The notes under the pieces were generated by a model. The model ran no database searches. It worked only from the letters and a program-made list of their open reading frames with translations, and was not told where the DNA came from. The translations under genes were made by a program, and so were the position numbers. Below are positions 1 through 6,131 of a DNA stretch of 16,297 nucleotides, one piece after another. Source of the stretch: Syntrophomonadaceae bacterium (GTDB lineage Bacteria > Bacillota > Syntrophomonadia > Syntrophomonadales > Syntrophomonadaceae); NCBI GenBank assembly GCA_012840625.1, contig DUSB01000060.1, positions 1 through 16,297 on the forward strand, read 5' to 3'. Position 1 is the first letter of the stretch, and each line of letters starts with the position of its first letter.

Positions 1-112
1 CTGGTGACGATGGCGGAGAGGCCACACCCGTTCCCATCCCGAACACGGTAGTTAAGCTCTCCAGCGCCGATGGTACTGCGGTTATCCGTGGAAGAGTAGG
101 TCGTTGCCAGGA
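1..112 (+). rRNA. rrf: 5S ribosomal RNA (5' end at or just before window edge)
   Basis: Typical bacterial 5S rRNA. The conserved CCCATCCCGAACACG loop region lies near 35-49, and GAAGAGTAGG comes near the 3' end. The first bases (CTGG) pair with CCAG at 107-110 to form helix I. G111 would pair with a base just outside the window, so one or a few 5' nucleotides are probably missing. It is the last gene of an rRNA operon whose 16S and 23S genes would lie to the left. A terminator follows at 165-191. Confidence 0.94.
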
Positions 113-127
113 TTTATTTTTATTTCT

Positions 128-231
128 AGTGCCAGGCACCGGACTTATTGACTTATTTGAGGATCGCCCTCTGCTAAAGAGGGTGTTTTTTAATGGAATT
201 TAATAAGTCAATAAGTCCGGTGCCTGGCACT
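128..231. repeat. 30-bp perfect inverted repeat enclosing the 5S terminator
   Basis: Bases 128-157 are the exact reverse complement of 202-231. Each outer end is itself a small palindrome (GTGCCAGGCAC), followed inward by GGACTTATTGACTTATT in the left arm. The 44-nt centre holds the rRNA terminator hairpin. The arms are far longer than a terminator needs. Palindromic intergenic elements with GTGCCAGGCAC ends resemble REP/MITE-type elements mobilised by Y1 (RAYT) transposases; that link is inference. No transposase is present. Confidence 0.85.
165..191 (+). terminator. rRNA operon intrinsic terminator
   Basis: The stem CCCTCT (167-172) pairs with AGAGGG (178-183) around the 5-nt loop GCTAA. 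C165-G185 and a G-U pair extend it. A T-rich run follows at 186-191. It lies about 55 nt after the 5S rRNA, as expected for the end of an rRNA transcript, and inside the 128-231 inverted repeat. Confidence 0.8.
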
Positions 232-240
232 CTAAAATTT

Positions 241-275
241 TTGCTATTGACAAAGGGCTATATATAAGTTAAATT
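241..275 (+). promoter_or_regulatory. Predicted sigma-A promoter of the trp operon
   Basis: A perfect -35 hexamer TTGACA lies at 247-252, with a 17-nt spacer to TAAATT at 270-275. An alternative pair is TTGCTA (241-246) and TATAAG (263-268) with a 16-nt spacer. Either would start RNA around 275-283, roughly 30 nt before the triplet array at 311. This resembles the Bacillus subtilis trp leader, where TRAP triplets begin about 36 nt into the transcript. It is the only good promoter candidate between the rRNA terminator and trpD. Confidence 0.55.
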
Positions 276-310
276 AACAATATCTTACAGTAAAATAGCA
301 TATGATTGAC

Positions 311-355
311 GAGATGAGATGAGATGAGAAAAGAGGAGAACAGGGACGAGATGAG
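311..355 (+). promoter_or_regulatory. TRAP-type binding site in trp leader RNA (9 triplets)
   Basis: GAG triplets lie at 311, 316, 321, 326, 336, 348 and 353, with AAG at 331 and CAG at 341 filling the 5-nt register. An extra GAG at 333 is out of register. Triplets are separated by two bases except for a 4-nt gap before 348. TRAP (MtrB), an 11-mer ring protein charged with tryptophan, binds (G/U)AG repeats spaced by 2-3 nt. Position fits this: after the promoter, immediately before an intrinsic terminator, and upstream of trp genes. With tryptophan present, TRAP would bind here and favour termination at 375-407. The mtrB gene is not in the window. Confidence 0.82.
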
Positions 356-380
356 CCGGTCAAATTGTTTATTGACCAGC
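355..380 (+). promoter_or_regulatory. Predicted antiterminator hairpin of the trp leader
   Basis: GGTCAA (358-363) pairs with TTGACC (372-377) around an 8-nt loop. One mismatch (C357/A378) and two further pairs (C356-G379, G355-C380) can extend the stem. It shares 375-380 with the 5' arm of the terminator, so the two hairpins exclude each other. Its extended base reaches G355, the last base of the final GAG triplet, so bound TRAP should disfavour it. The small overlap with the triplets is less than in B. subtilis, so this pairing is a prediction. Confidence 0.55.
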
Positions 381-407
381 ACACTATGCCGTGCTGGTTT
401 TTATTTT
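375..407 (+). terminator. trp leader attenuator (intrinsic terminator)
   Basis: An 8-bp perfect stem, ACCAGCAC (375-382) with GTGCTGGT (391-398), has an 8-nt loop and is followed by a T-rich tail (TTTTTATTTT) reaching about 407. It lies 340 nt before trpD and directly after the triplet array. It ends no recognisable gene, which points to attenuation rather than ordinary 3' end formation. Confidence 0.82.
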
Positions 408-700
408 CCCTTGATTTCAAATAATGTAAGTAAGGTTGTTACAAACAGCGATTTTACTTGCCTGTCATTTTTTAGTTCCAACTACTTTTCTTCAAATTAT
501 GGATCCTATCATTTGCAAATAGCATTTCTTTTGGTCTTAAGTTGTCATTTTACTCAATTATTACCCCTAAATATCAATTTAATTACCAAATACAATATTT
601 CACATGACCATCTAAGCTATGTAATAAACCATTATGGTGGATTAGAGCGATGGTGTTAAAAAGCAATCTGTTTTTTTATTCTATGCTGCTGGTTTAATTA
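408..700 (+). other. AT-rich leader segment, no supported gene
   Basis: About 300 nt between the attenuator and the trpD control site. It is visibly more AT-rich than the trp genes. An open frame of 111 codons (324-659) crosses it, but it starts inside the GAG array, has no proper ribosome binding site, runs through the attenuator hairpin and resembles no family I recognise. There is no T-box signature and no run of Trp codons. In usual trp operons trpE stands here, so the segment may be what remains after its loss (inference). Confidence 0.5.
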
Positions 701-708
701 TTTCTGAT

Positions 709-741
709 GAGAACAGACGAGATTAGATGAGAAGAGGAGAG
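709..741 (+). promoter_or_regulatory. Second TRAP-type site covering the trpD ribosome binding site
   Basis: Seven triplets stand at exactly 5-nt intervals: GAG 709, CAG 714, GAG 719, TAG 724, GAG 729, GAG 734, GAG 739. The last ends 5 nt before the trpD ATG at 747. The Shine-Dalgarno sequence (AGAGGAGAG, about 733-741) is made of the last triplets. TRAP bound here would block ribosome access, as known for trpG and trpP in Bacillus subtilis. Seven repeats is fewer than the 9-11 of well-studied sites, so affinity could be lower. Confidence 0.8.
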
Positions 742-746
742 ATTTT

Positions 747-1769
747 ATGTTTGACCGTTACTTAAAAAACGTGGTGGGAGGAGAATACCTCAATGATGAA
801 GAGGCCTATTTAACTGCCCGCATGCTTTTACACGACAGCATTCCGGAGATTAAGGCGGCAGCTTTATTAAGTGCCCTGCGTACTCGCAAAGAAAGTGCTG
901 CTGAGTTAAATGGTTTCGTGCAGGCCCTGTTAGAAGAAGCCATTACTATGAATAGTGATTTGAAACTAATAGATACCTGTGGTACTGGGGGAGATGGTCT
1001 GGGTACTTTTAATATATCTACGGTTGCTGCCCTGGTAGTAGCTAGTTGTGGGGTCCCGGTGGCCAAACATGGTAACCGGGCTGTCACCGGTAAGGTAGGC
1101 AGTGCTGATTTACTGGAAGTGCTGGGGGTAAATATTCAACTCACTCCTGACGAAGCTCAACGGATGTTAGAAAAGGTGGGGATTACCTTTTTGTTTGCCC
1201 CGGATTACCATCCTATCTTAAAACAAATGGGACCGCTGCGGCGGGAAATCGGAGTGGCTACTATTTTTAACTTCCTGGGTCCGTTGCTTAATCCTTATCC
1301 CCTGGCTTATCAAGTTATGGGTATAGCCGATGCCAGCCTGCAGGAGGCCGCAGGGCAAACTTTACTGCAACTGGGTCGGAAACGGGCTTTGGTGGTGTGT
1401 GCGGAAAATGGCATGGATGAAATAAGCCCGATCGGTATTACCCGAGTTTTTGATGCCAGTCCCCAGCAGCAGCACTTTTATAATATTAACCCTGCTACGC
1501 TGGGTATACCGCCTTTAGGATTGGAAGCTATCCGGGGTGGAGATAAAGAAAGTAATGCCAGGATTACCCGGGATATATTGGCAGGGATGCCTAGCCCTTA
1601 CCGGCAGGTGGTAGTCCTGAATGCCGCTGCTGCTTTGATGGCGGCAGACCGGTCCCGGGATATGGAGGAAGGCATGCTTATGGCTGCTGAAGCTATAGAC
1701 TCCGGGAAAAGTGAGGCTACCCTGCAGGCCATGATCAGTTATAGCCGTGATCGGGTGATACCATGTTAG
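747..1769 (+). CDS. trpD: Anthranilate phosphoribosyltransferase TrpD
   Basis: Transfers phosphoribose from PRPP to anthranilate, the second step from chorismate to tryptophan; cytoplasmic. The 340 residues match the family length. The PRPP loop DTCGTGGDG is at 76-84, the KHGNR motif at 107-111 and GSAD at 118-121. FAPDYHP and the RREIGVATIFNFLGPLLNP block follow. The segment after KHGNR reads AVTGK, where most homologues have a serine-rich stretch (SVSSK); this is a mild departure near the PRPP site. The ATG at 747 has its Shine-Dalgarno inside a TRAP-type triplet array, so initiation is probably repressed by tryptophan-loaded TRAP. It is the first gene of the operon and overlaps trpC by 7 nt. 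Confidence 0.96.
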   Translation: MFDRYLKNVVGGEYLNDEEAYLTARMLLHDSIPEIKAAALLSALRTRKESAAELNGFVQALLEEAITMNSDLKLIDTCGTGGDGLGTFNISTVAALVVASCGVPVAKHGNRAVTGKVGSADLLEVLGVNIQLTPDEAQRMLEKVGITFLFAPDYHPILKQMGPLRREIGVATIFNFLGPLLNPYPLAYQVMGIADASLQEAAGQTLLQLGRKRALVVCAENGMDEISPIGITRVFDASPQQQHFYNINPATLGIPPLGLEAIRGGDKESNARITRDILAGMPSPYRQVVVLNAAAALMAADRSRDMEEGMLMAAEAIDSGKSEATLQAMISYSRDRVIPC

Positions 1770-2533
1770 AGCAGATGGCCCAGGCGAAGCAGCAGGAAGT
1801 GCAGGCATTAAAAAACCGACTGGTTATAGATGATATAACTCCCATGCATCATCGCCTGGATGTTGAAAAAATATTTAAAAGTGATTTAAAGCATCTGGCC
1901 ATAATTGCCGAAGTCAAAAAGGCCTCTCCGGTAAAAGGGGTACTGGCTAATGAACTGGATGTCTTGCAATTGGCTGATTGCTACCGGGAAAATGGCGCAG
2001 CGGCTATTTCTTATATTACGGATAGCAAATTTTTTCAAGGCCGGAAAGAAATGCTGCCTGCGGTAAAAGAAAATGCGGCCTTACCCGTTTTACGCAAAGA
2101 CTTTATTATCGATGCATTACAGCTATATGAAACCGTGTTACTACAGGCGGATATGGTACTGCTTATAGCCGCCCTGCACAATTACTCCGGATTGTTGGCT
2201 TTGAGTGAAAAGAGTCGGGAACTGGGTATAGAAGTACTGCTGGAAGTTCATGATCGGGAGGAGTTGCAAAAAGCTAAAGACCTGCCCATAAAAATGCTGG
2301 GGGTTAATAACCGCAACCTGAAAGATTTCTCGGTAGATATTCACCGAAGCCTGGAATTGGCGGAGCATATCCCCGCAGCATTTATAAAAGTGAGCGAGAG
2401 CGGTATAAAAACCCGGGAGGATATCCTGTTGCTTAAGGGGCATGGCTATAACGCGGTTTTGGTAGGAGAAGCTCTGGTCGCCGCCCCTGATCCTGGAGAA
2501 AAACTGCGGGAACTATTAGGTTATAGAACATGA
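1763..2533 (+). CDS. trpC: Indole-3-glycerol phosphate synthase TrpC
   Basis: Closes the ring of carboxyphenylaminodeoxyribulose phosphate to indole-3-glycerol phosphate, with loss of CO2 and water. It is a TIM barrel of 256 residues, the usual length for a single-domain enzyme. Catalytic motifs are in order: AEVKKASP (E50, K52), LRKDF (K112), LLEVH (E161), GVNNRNL (N182), SESGI, then the phosphate loop LVGEALV. The ATG overlaps the trpD stop (ATGTTAG). No clear Shine-Dalgarno is seen, so translation is probably coupled to trpD, passing the TRAP block at trpD on to trpC. A 133-nt gap holding a palindrome separates it from trpF. Confidence 0.95.
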   Translation: MLEQMAQAKQQEVQALKNRLVIDDITPMHHRLDVEKIFKSDLKHLAIIAEVKKASPVKGVLANELDVLQLADCYRENGAAAISYITDSKFFQGRKEMLPAVKENAALPVLRKDFIIDALQLYETVLLQADMVLLIAALHNYSGLLALSEKSRELGIEVLLEVHDREELQKAKDLPIKMLGVNNRNLKDFSVDIHRSLELAEHIPAAFIKVSESGIKTREDILLLKGHGYNAVLVGEALVAAPDPGEKLRELLGYRT

Positions 2534-2548
2534 ATTAAGAATTAAAGG

Positions 2549-2576
2549 GGTGACAGGGGACAGTTCCTGGGTCACC
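2549..2576. repeat. 28-bp palindromic repeat in the trpC-trpF gap
   Basis: GGTGAC (2549-2554) pairs with GTCACC (2571-2576), with AA and TT extending it in part; the centre is AGGGGACAGTTCCTGG. No T-run follows, so it is not an intrinsic terminator. The layout (short inverted ends around a GGGGAC-TTC core) resembles the CAAAC/GTTTG elements at 9646 and 11667, suggesting related REP-type intergenic elements (inference). As RNA, the hairpin might affect message stability between trpC and trpF. Confidence 0.65.
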
Positions 2577-2666
2577 TTGTGTAGGGTATTTTATTCATGG
2601 AATAGCAGTATATTCAGTGTCTGAAATCGTGTCTAATTCACCTGTCATGGAAGGGAGAAAATTCAC

Positions 2667-3365
2667 ATGACCCTGGTTAAAATATGTGGAATTAAAAATC
2701 AAGAGGAAGCGGCTTATGCCGTAAGGTATGGTGCCTGGGCTATAGGGGAGGTATTTGCTCCTTCTCCACGCCGAATTACGGTAGAAGAAGCAATAGCTAT
2801 TAACTATTCCCTCAATGATCGCATTATGAAAATCGGGGTATTTGTAAATGAAAAACTGGAAGAAGTAGAGCGTATAGCCGGGCTATGCCGACTGGATATG
2901 GTGCAGCTGCACGGGGATGAACCTCCTGAATATGTAAAGGAGTTAAAGCTACCAGTTATAAAAAGCTTTTCCCTGACCGGCTCTCCTGACCCTGAATACT
3001 TCCGGCAATGGCGACCTTCTATTTATCTGTTTGATACCTTCAGTATTGCGGTACGGGGAGGTAGTGGCCAAACTTTCAACTGGGAATGGCTAATAGGACT
3101 TCCCCCAGGAATTAAGTTTATTCTGGCAGGCGGGCTTAATATCAGTAATGTGAGAGCCGCGATACAAAAATTAAGACCGCTGGCGGTGGATGTTTCTAGT
3201 GGAGTGGAATATCCTACGGGTGGCAAAGATCCTTTATTAATAGAAGCGTTTATTAGAGAAGTAAAGGAGGCAGATGCTCAGTGTACCCCAATGAAAAAGG
3301 TTACTACGGAAGTTATGGGGGCAGATTTGTCCCGGAAACCCTTATACCGGCCCTGGATGAAATAG
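2667..3365 (+). CDS. trpF: Phosphoribosylanthranilate isomerase TrpF
   Basis: Isomerises N-(5-phosphoribosyl)anthranilate to the ribulose form used by TrpC. Catalytic C7 sits in KICGIK and the general acid D123 in LFDT. The barrel motifs APSPRRI (31-37), VQLHGDE, AGGL (154-157) and DVSSGVE (175-181) are present. The enzyme is usually about 200-210 residues; this frame runs to 232. The extra C-terminal residues, from about 205, are encoded in the region that also encodes the start of TrpB, an 85-nt overlap. A Shine-Dalgarno (GGAAGGGAG) precedes the ATG. The preceding 133-nt gap contains a palindrome and no clear second promoter. Confidence 0.93.
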   Translation: MTLVKICGIKNQEEAAYAVRYGAWAIGEVFAPSPRRITVEEAIAINYSLNDRIMKIGVFVNEKLEEVERIAGLCRLDMVQLHGDEPPEYVKELKLPVIKSFSLTGSPDPEYFRQWRPSIYLFDTFSIAVRGGSGQTFNWEWLIGLPPGIKFILAGGLNISNVRAAIQKLRPLAVDVSSGVEYPTGGKDPLLIEAFIREVKEADAQCTPMKKVTTEVMGADLSRKPLYRPWMK

Positions 3366-4471
3366 AAAAAGCTTATAAGCAACTGACAGTGGACCCTGAG
3401 TTTCAAGCAGAACTGGATTATTACCTGAAAAACTATGTAGGCCGGGAATCACCCCTGTATTTATGCGAGCGGTTGAGCCGGGAATTAGGAGTTCGTATAT
3501 ACCTTAAACGGGAAGACCTCAATCATACTGGTTCTCATAAAATTAACAATACCCTGGGGCAGGCTTTGCTGGCCCAAAAGATGGGTAAGGAGCGCCTGAT
3601 TGCCGAGACCGGGGCCGGACAGCACGGGGTAGCAACGGCCACGGCCGCAGCAGTTTTAGGCATGAAATGTACGGTTTATATGGGAGCCCGGGATATGCAA
3701 AGGCAGCGATTAAATGTCTTTCGCATGCAAATGCTGGGAGCCGAGGTGAAAGAGGTTAGTAAAGGCAGTCAGACTTTAAAGGATGCCACCAATGAGGCCT
3801 TCCGTGATTTTATCCAGAGTTTTGAATATTCGCACATGCTGATTGGTTCAGTAGTGGGACCGCACCCCTATCCGATGATAGTACGTGATTTTCAGTCGGT
3901 CATCGGGCGGGAAGTGAAAGAACAGTTTAAAAATCTGGAAGGACGGCTTCCCTCGCATATATTGGCCTGTGTAGGAGGGGGCAGTAATTCCATGGGCATA
4001 TTCTACCCCTTTCTGGATGAACCGGTAGAACTTATTGGAGTGGAAGCGGGAGGCCGGGGTATTAATCCGGGGGAGCATTGTGCCACCTTGGGCCATGGTG
4101 ATGACGGCATATTGCATGGGGCTTTCAGTCGGTTGTTGCAGGATGAAAACGGGCAGATACTTGATACCCATTCTATTTCCGCCGGTTTAGATTACCCCGG
4201 GGTGGGACCGGAACATGCCTATCTACGGGAAAACGGGCGGGTGACCTATGTCCATGTCAGTGATGAGGAAACGATAGAAGCCTTTCTGAAGTTAAGCGAA
4301 TATGAAGGAATTATTCCGGCCCTGGAAAGTGCTCATGCCGTAGCTTACGCCTTAAAGATGGCTCCTGATTTGTCGGCTGGAAGCAGTCTGGTGATTAATC
4401 TCTCCGGGCGGGGAGATAAAGATGCTGAGGAAGTCTACAGATACCTGGAAAAAAGACAGGAGGTGCTGTAA
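3281..4471 (+). CDS. trpB: Tryptophan synthase beta subunit TrpB
   Basis: PLP enzyme that condenses indole with serine to tryptophan in the alpha2-beta2 complex. The 396 residues match the common TrpB1 type. The PLP lysine is K87 (HTGSHKINN) and catalytic E109 lies in AETGAGQHG; both numbers agree with the Salmonella enzyme. GGGSN, the phosphate-binding loop, lies near residue 230, and LESAHA and SGRGDKD are near the C-terminus. A GTG start at 3281 is chosen because AAAGGAGG stands at 3263-3270 and MYPNEKGYYGSYGGRFVPET aligns with family N-termini. The gene begins 85 nt inside trpF, and its stop abuts the trpA ATG directly. Confidence 0.96.
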   Translation: MYPNEKGYYGSYGGRFVPETLIPALDEIEKAYKQLTVDPEFQAELDYYLKNYVGRESPLYLCERLSRELGVRIYLKREDLNHTGSHKINNTLGQALLAQKMGKERLIAETGAGQHGVATATAAAVLGMKCTVYMGARDMQRQRLNVFRMQMLGAEVKEVSKGSQTLKDATNEAFRDFIQSFEYSHMLIGSVVGPHPYPMIVRDFQSVIGREVKEQFKNLEGRLPSHILACVGGGSNSMGIFYPFLDEPVELIGVEAGGRGINPGEHCATLGHGDDGILHGAFSRLLQDENGQILDTHSISAGLDYPGVGPEHAYLRENGRVTYVHVSDEETIEAFLKLSEYEGIIPALESAHAVAYALKMAPDLSAGSSLVINLSGRGDKDAEEVYRYLEKRQEVL

Positions 4472-5275
4472 ATGTCTGCAATCAGGGAACTTATGCTGCA
4501 CTACCAGCAAAAACAGAACCCGGCTTTGATTGCTTTTATAATGGCTCTTTTGCCTGATGAAGATTTATGTCTGGATTGTATTAAGGCCCTGGAGCAGGGC
4601 GGATGCGATATTTTGGAACTGGGCGTGCCTTTCACGGATCCGCTGGCCGATGGGGAAATAATTGAACGATTTCATCATCGGGGTACTAGGCAGGGTCTAA
4701 ACTTAAAGCGGGGTCTGGAATTTGCGCACCGGGTTAAAAATAGTTGTAACATGCCGATTATACTTTTCTCATACTATAATCCCCTGTATCGGATGGGACC
4801 GGATAAATTCATGCAGGAGGCTAAGGCTGCTGGAATAGAGGGCCTGATAGTACCGGATCTCCCCCTGGATGAAATGCATGTTCTTGACGGTTATGGTATA
4901 GAAGCTATACCTATGCTGGCCCCCAGCAGTACTGATGAAAGGGTGCAGATGGCAGCCGAGCGGCAAGCAGCCTTTATTTACTGTGTTTCGGTACGGGGAG
5001 TAACCGGAAAGAGAAGCCTTCCTGAACAAGAAATCAAGGACTACCTGCAAAAGGTTAGAATTGCTGCGAGAACTCCTCTGGCTCTGGGATTTGGTATATC
5101 CGGACCCCAACCGGTAGAAACATTCAGGGATTATACTGATGCGGTAGTCGTGGGTAGTTATTTAGCGCGCATAATTGAGGAGTATGAAGACTGTCCCCGG
5201 TTGTTACCCGAGCAAATAGAAAAGGCCTTTTTGAAATTGGGCGAGGCCCGGGAGGGGAAATATGGAAGCATATAA
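4472..5275 (+). CDS. trpA: Tryptophan synthase alpha subunit TrpA
   Basis: Cleaves indole-3-glycerol phosphate to indole, which passes to TrpB. It is a TIM barrel of 267 residues with catalytic E49 (LELGVPF) and D60 (DPLADG) at the same numbers as the enteric enzyme. The flexible loop GVTGKRS and the phosphate-binding region (GFGIS) are present. Two family-conserved spots differ: the loop after strand 1 reads ALLPD where most have a GDP-type turn, and the stretch after DPLADG reads EIIERFHHRG, not the usual PxIQ-type sequence. Function is still likely because the catalytic pair is intact. The Shine-Dalgarno AGGAGGTG lies at the 3' end of trpB. The 3' end overlaps aroF by 14 nt. Confidence 0.94.
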   Translation: MSAIRELMLHYQQKQNPALIAFIMALLPDEDLCLDCIKALEQGGCDILELGVPFTDPLADGEIIERFHHRGTRQGLNLKRGLEFAHRVKNSCNMPIILFSYYNPLYRMGPDKFMQEAKAAGIEGLIVPDLPLDEMHVLDGYGIEAIPMLAPSSTDERVQMAAERQAAFIYCVSVRGVTGKRSLPEQEIKDYLQKVRIAARTPLALGFGISGPQPVETFRDYTDAVVVGSYLARIIEEYEDCPRLLPEQIEKAFLKLGEAREGKYGSI

Positions 5276-6131
5276 ACTGGCTTCCCGCCGAGGGAACCAT
5301 ACGACTATTATTGAGATTCCGGCTCCCCAGGGTTCGGTATATATAGGTGAGGGTAATTGTACCGTAATAGCCGGACCCTGCTCGGTAGAGTCCCGGGACA
5401 GTTACCTGGAAATTGCCGGGTTAATTAAGCATAAGGGAGTGCATATTCTGCGCGGCGGAGCCTACAAACCGCGGACTTCACCGTATTCGTTTTCCGGTTT
5501 GGGGGAAGAAGGATTAAAAATATTAAAAGAGGCCCGCGAACTTACGGGTCTGCCGGTAGTTACCGAAGTGGTAGATGTCCGGGATTTGGAGAAGGTGGCT
5601 TATTACAGCGACATCATTCAAATCGGCAGCCGCAATATGCAGAATTTTACTCTATTAAAGGAAGCCGGCCGGATAAATCGTCCGGTTCTGCTTAAACGTG
5701 GGTTTGCCGCTACTATTGAGGAATGGCTCCTGGCCGGTGAGTATATTCTGGATGCTGGTAATCCGGAGGTAATACTATGTGAAAGAGGTATTCGCACCTT
5801 TGAGGTGATGACCCGGAATACGGTTGATATTGCTGCGGTAGCCCTGGTCAAGGAACTATCTCACCTGCCGGTTATAGTCGACCCCAGCCATGCTACCGGC
5901 CGCAGATCCCTGGTAGCCCCGGTAGCTCGGGCTGCTATAGCTGCAGGGGCCGATGGCTTGATGATAGAGGTGCACCAGAATCCAGAGCAGGCTCTTTCCG
6001 ATGGGTTGCAGTCCATCACCCCGGCTACTTTTGCTTCCTTAAGTGGGGAACTGCGAAAACAGGCCGCGGTTTTTGGTAAAATTTATGCTACTAAAACCAG
6101 TGGAGAGGAGAAAGTTAATGAACCGATATAG
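5262..6131 (+). CDS. aroF: DAHP synthase, short form without regulatory domain
   Basis: Condenses phosphoenolpyruvate and erythrose 4-phosphate to DAHP, the first step of the shikimate pathway. It belongs to the type I-beta family, related to KDO8P synthase. Motifs: GPCSVES (38-44), RGGAYKPRTSPYSF (64-77), GSRNMQNF, LLKRG (143-147), VDPSHATGRR (206-215), MIEVH. Metal ligands are read as C40, H210, E236 and D247. Members with the N-terminal ferredoxin-like domain of the Thermotoga type are about 338 residues; this one has only about 37 residues before the barrel and no chorismate mutase domain. It may therefore escape feedback inhibition and rely on trp-operon control (inference). Start: ATG 5262 after GGGAGGGG; it overlaps both neighbours by 14 nt. 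Confidence 0.92.
   Translation: MEAYKLASRRGNHTTIIEIPAPQGSVYIGEGNCTVIAGPCSVESRDSYLEIAGLIKHKGVHILRGGAYKPRTSPYSFSGLGEEGLKILKEARELTGLPVVTEVVDVRDLEKVAYYSDIIQIGSRNMQNFTLLKEAGRINRPVLLKRGFAATIEEWLLAGEYILDAGNPEVILCERGIRTFEVMTRNTVDIAAVALVKELSHLPVIVDPSHATGRRSLVAPVARAAIAAGADGLMIEVHQNPEQALSDGLQSITPATFASLSGELRKQAAVFGKIYATKTSGEEKVNEPI

Noticed and set aside
324..659. 111-codon open frame in the trp leader
   Set aside because: It starts within the GAG array, lacks a proper Shine-Dalgarno, runs through the attenuator hairpin and resembles no known family. It is better explained as AT-rich leader RNA.
241..746. T-box riboswitch or Trp-codon leader peptide as the trp control element
   Set aside because: No T-box sequence (AGGGTGGNACCGCG type) is seen and no short ORF with clustered TGG codons. 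The triplet arrays explain control better.
2534..2666. Terminator or second promoter between trpC and trpF
   Set aside because: The palindrome has no T-run, and no -35/-10 pair of quality is seen. The gap is best read as an inserted repeat.
6043..6117. Longer N-terminus of TrpEG from the ATG at 6043
   Set aside because: The extra 25 codons overlap aroF out of frame and match no TrpE. ATG 6118 has GGAGAGGAG upstream and the family-like N-terminus follows.
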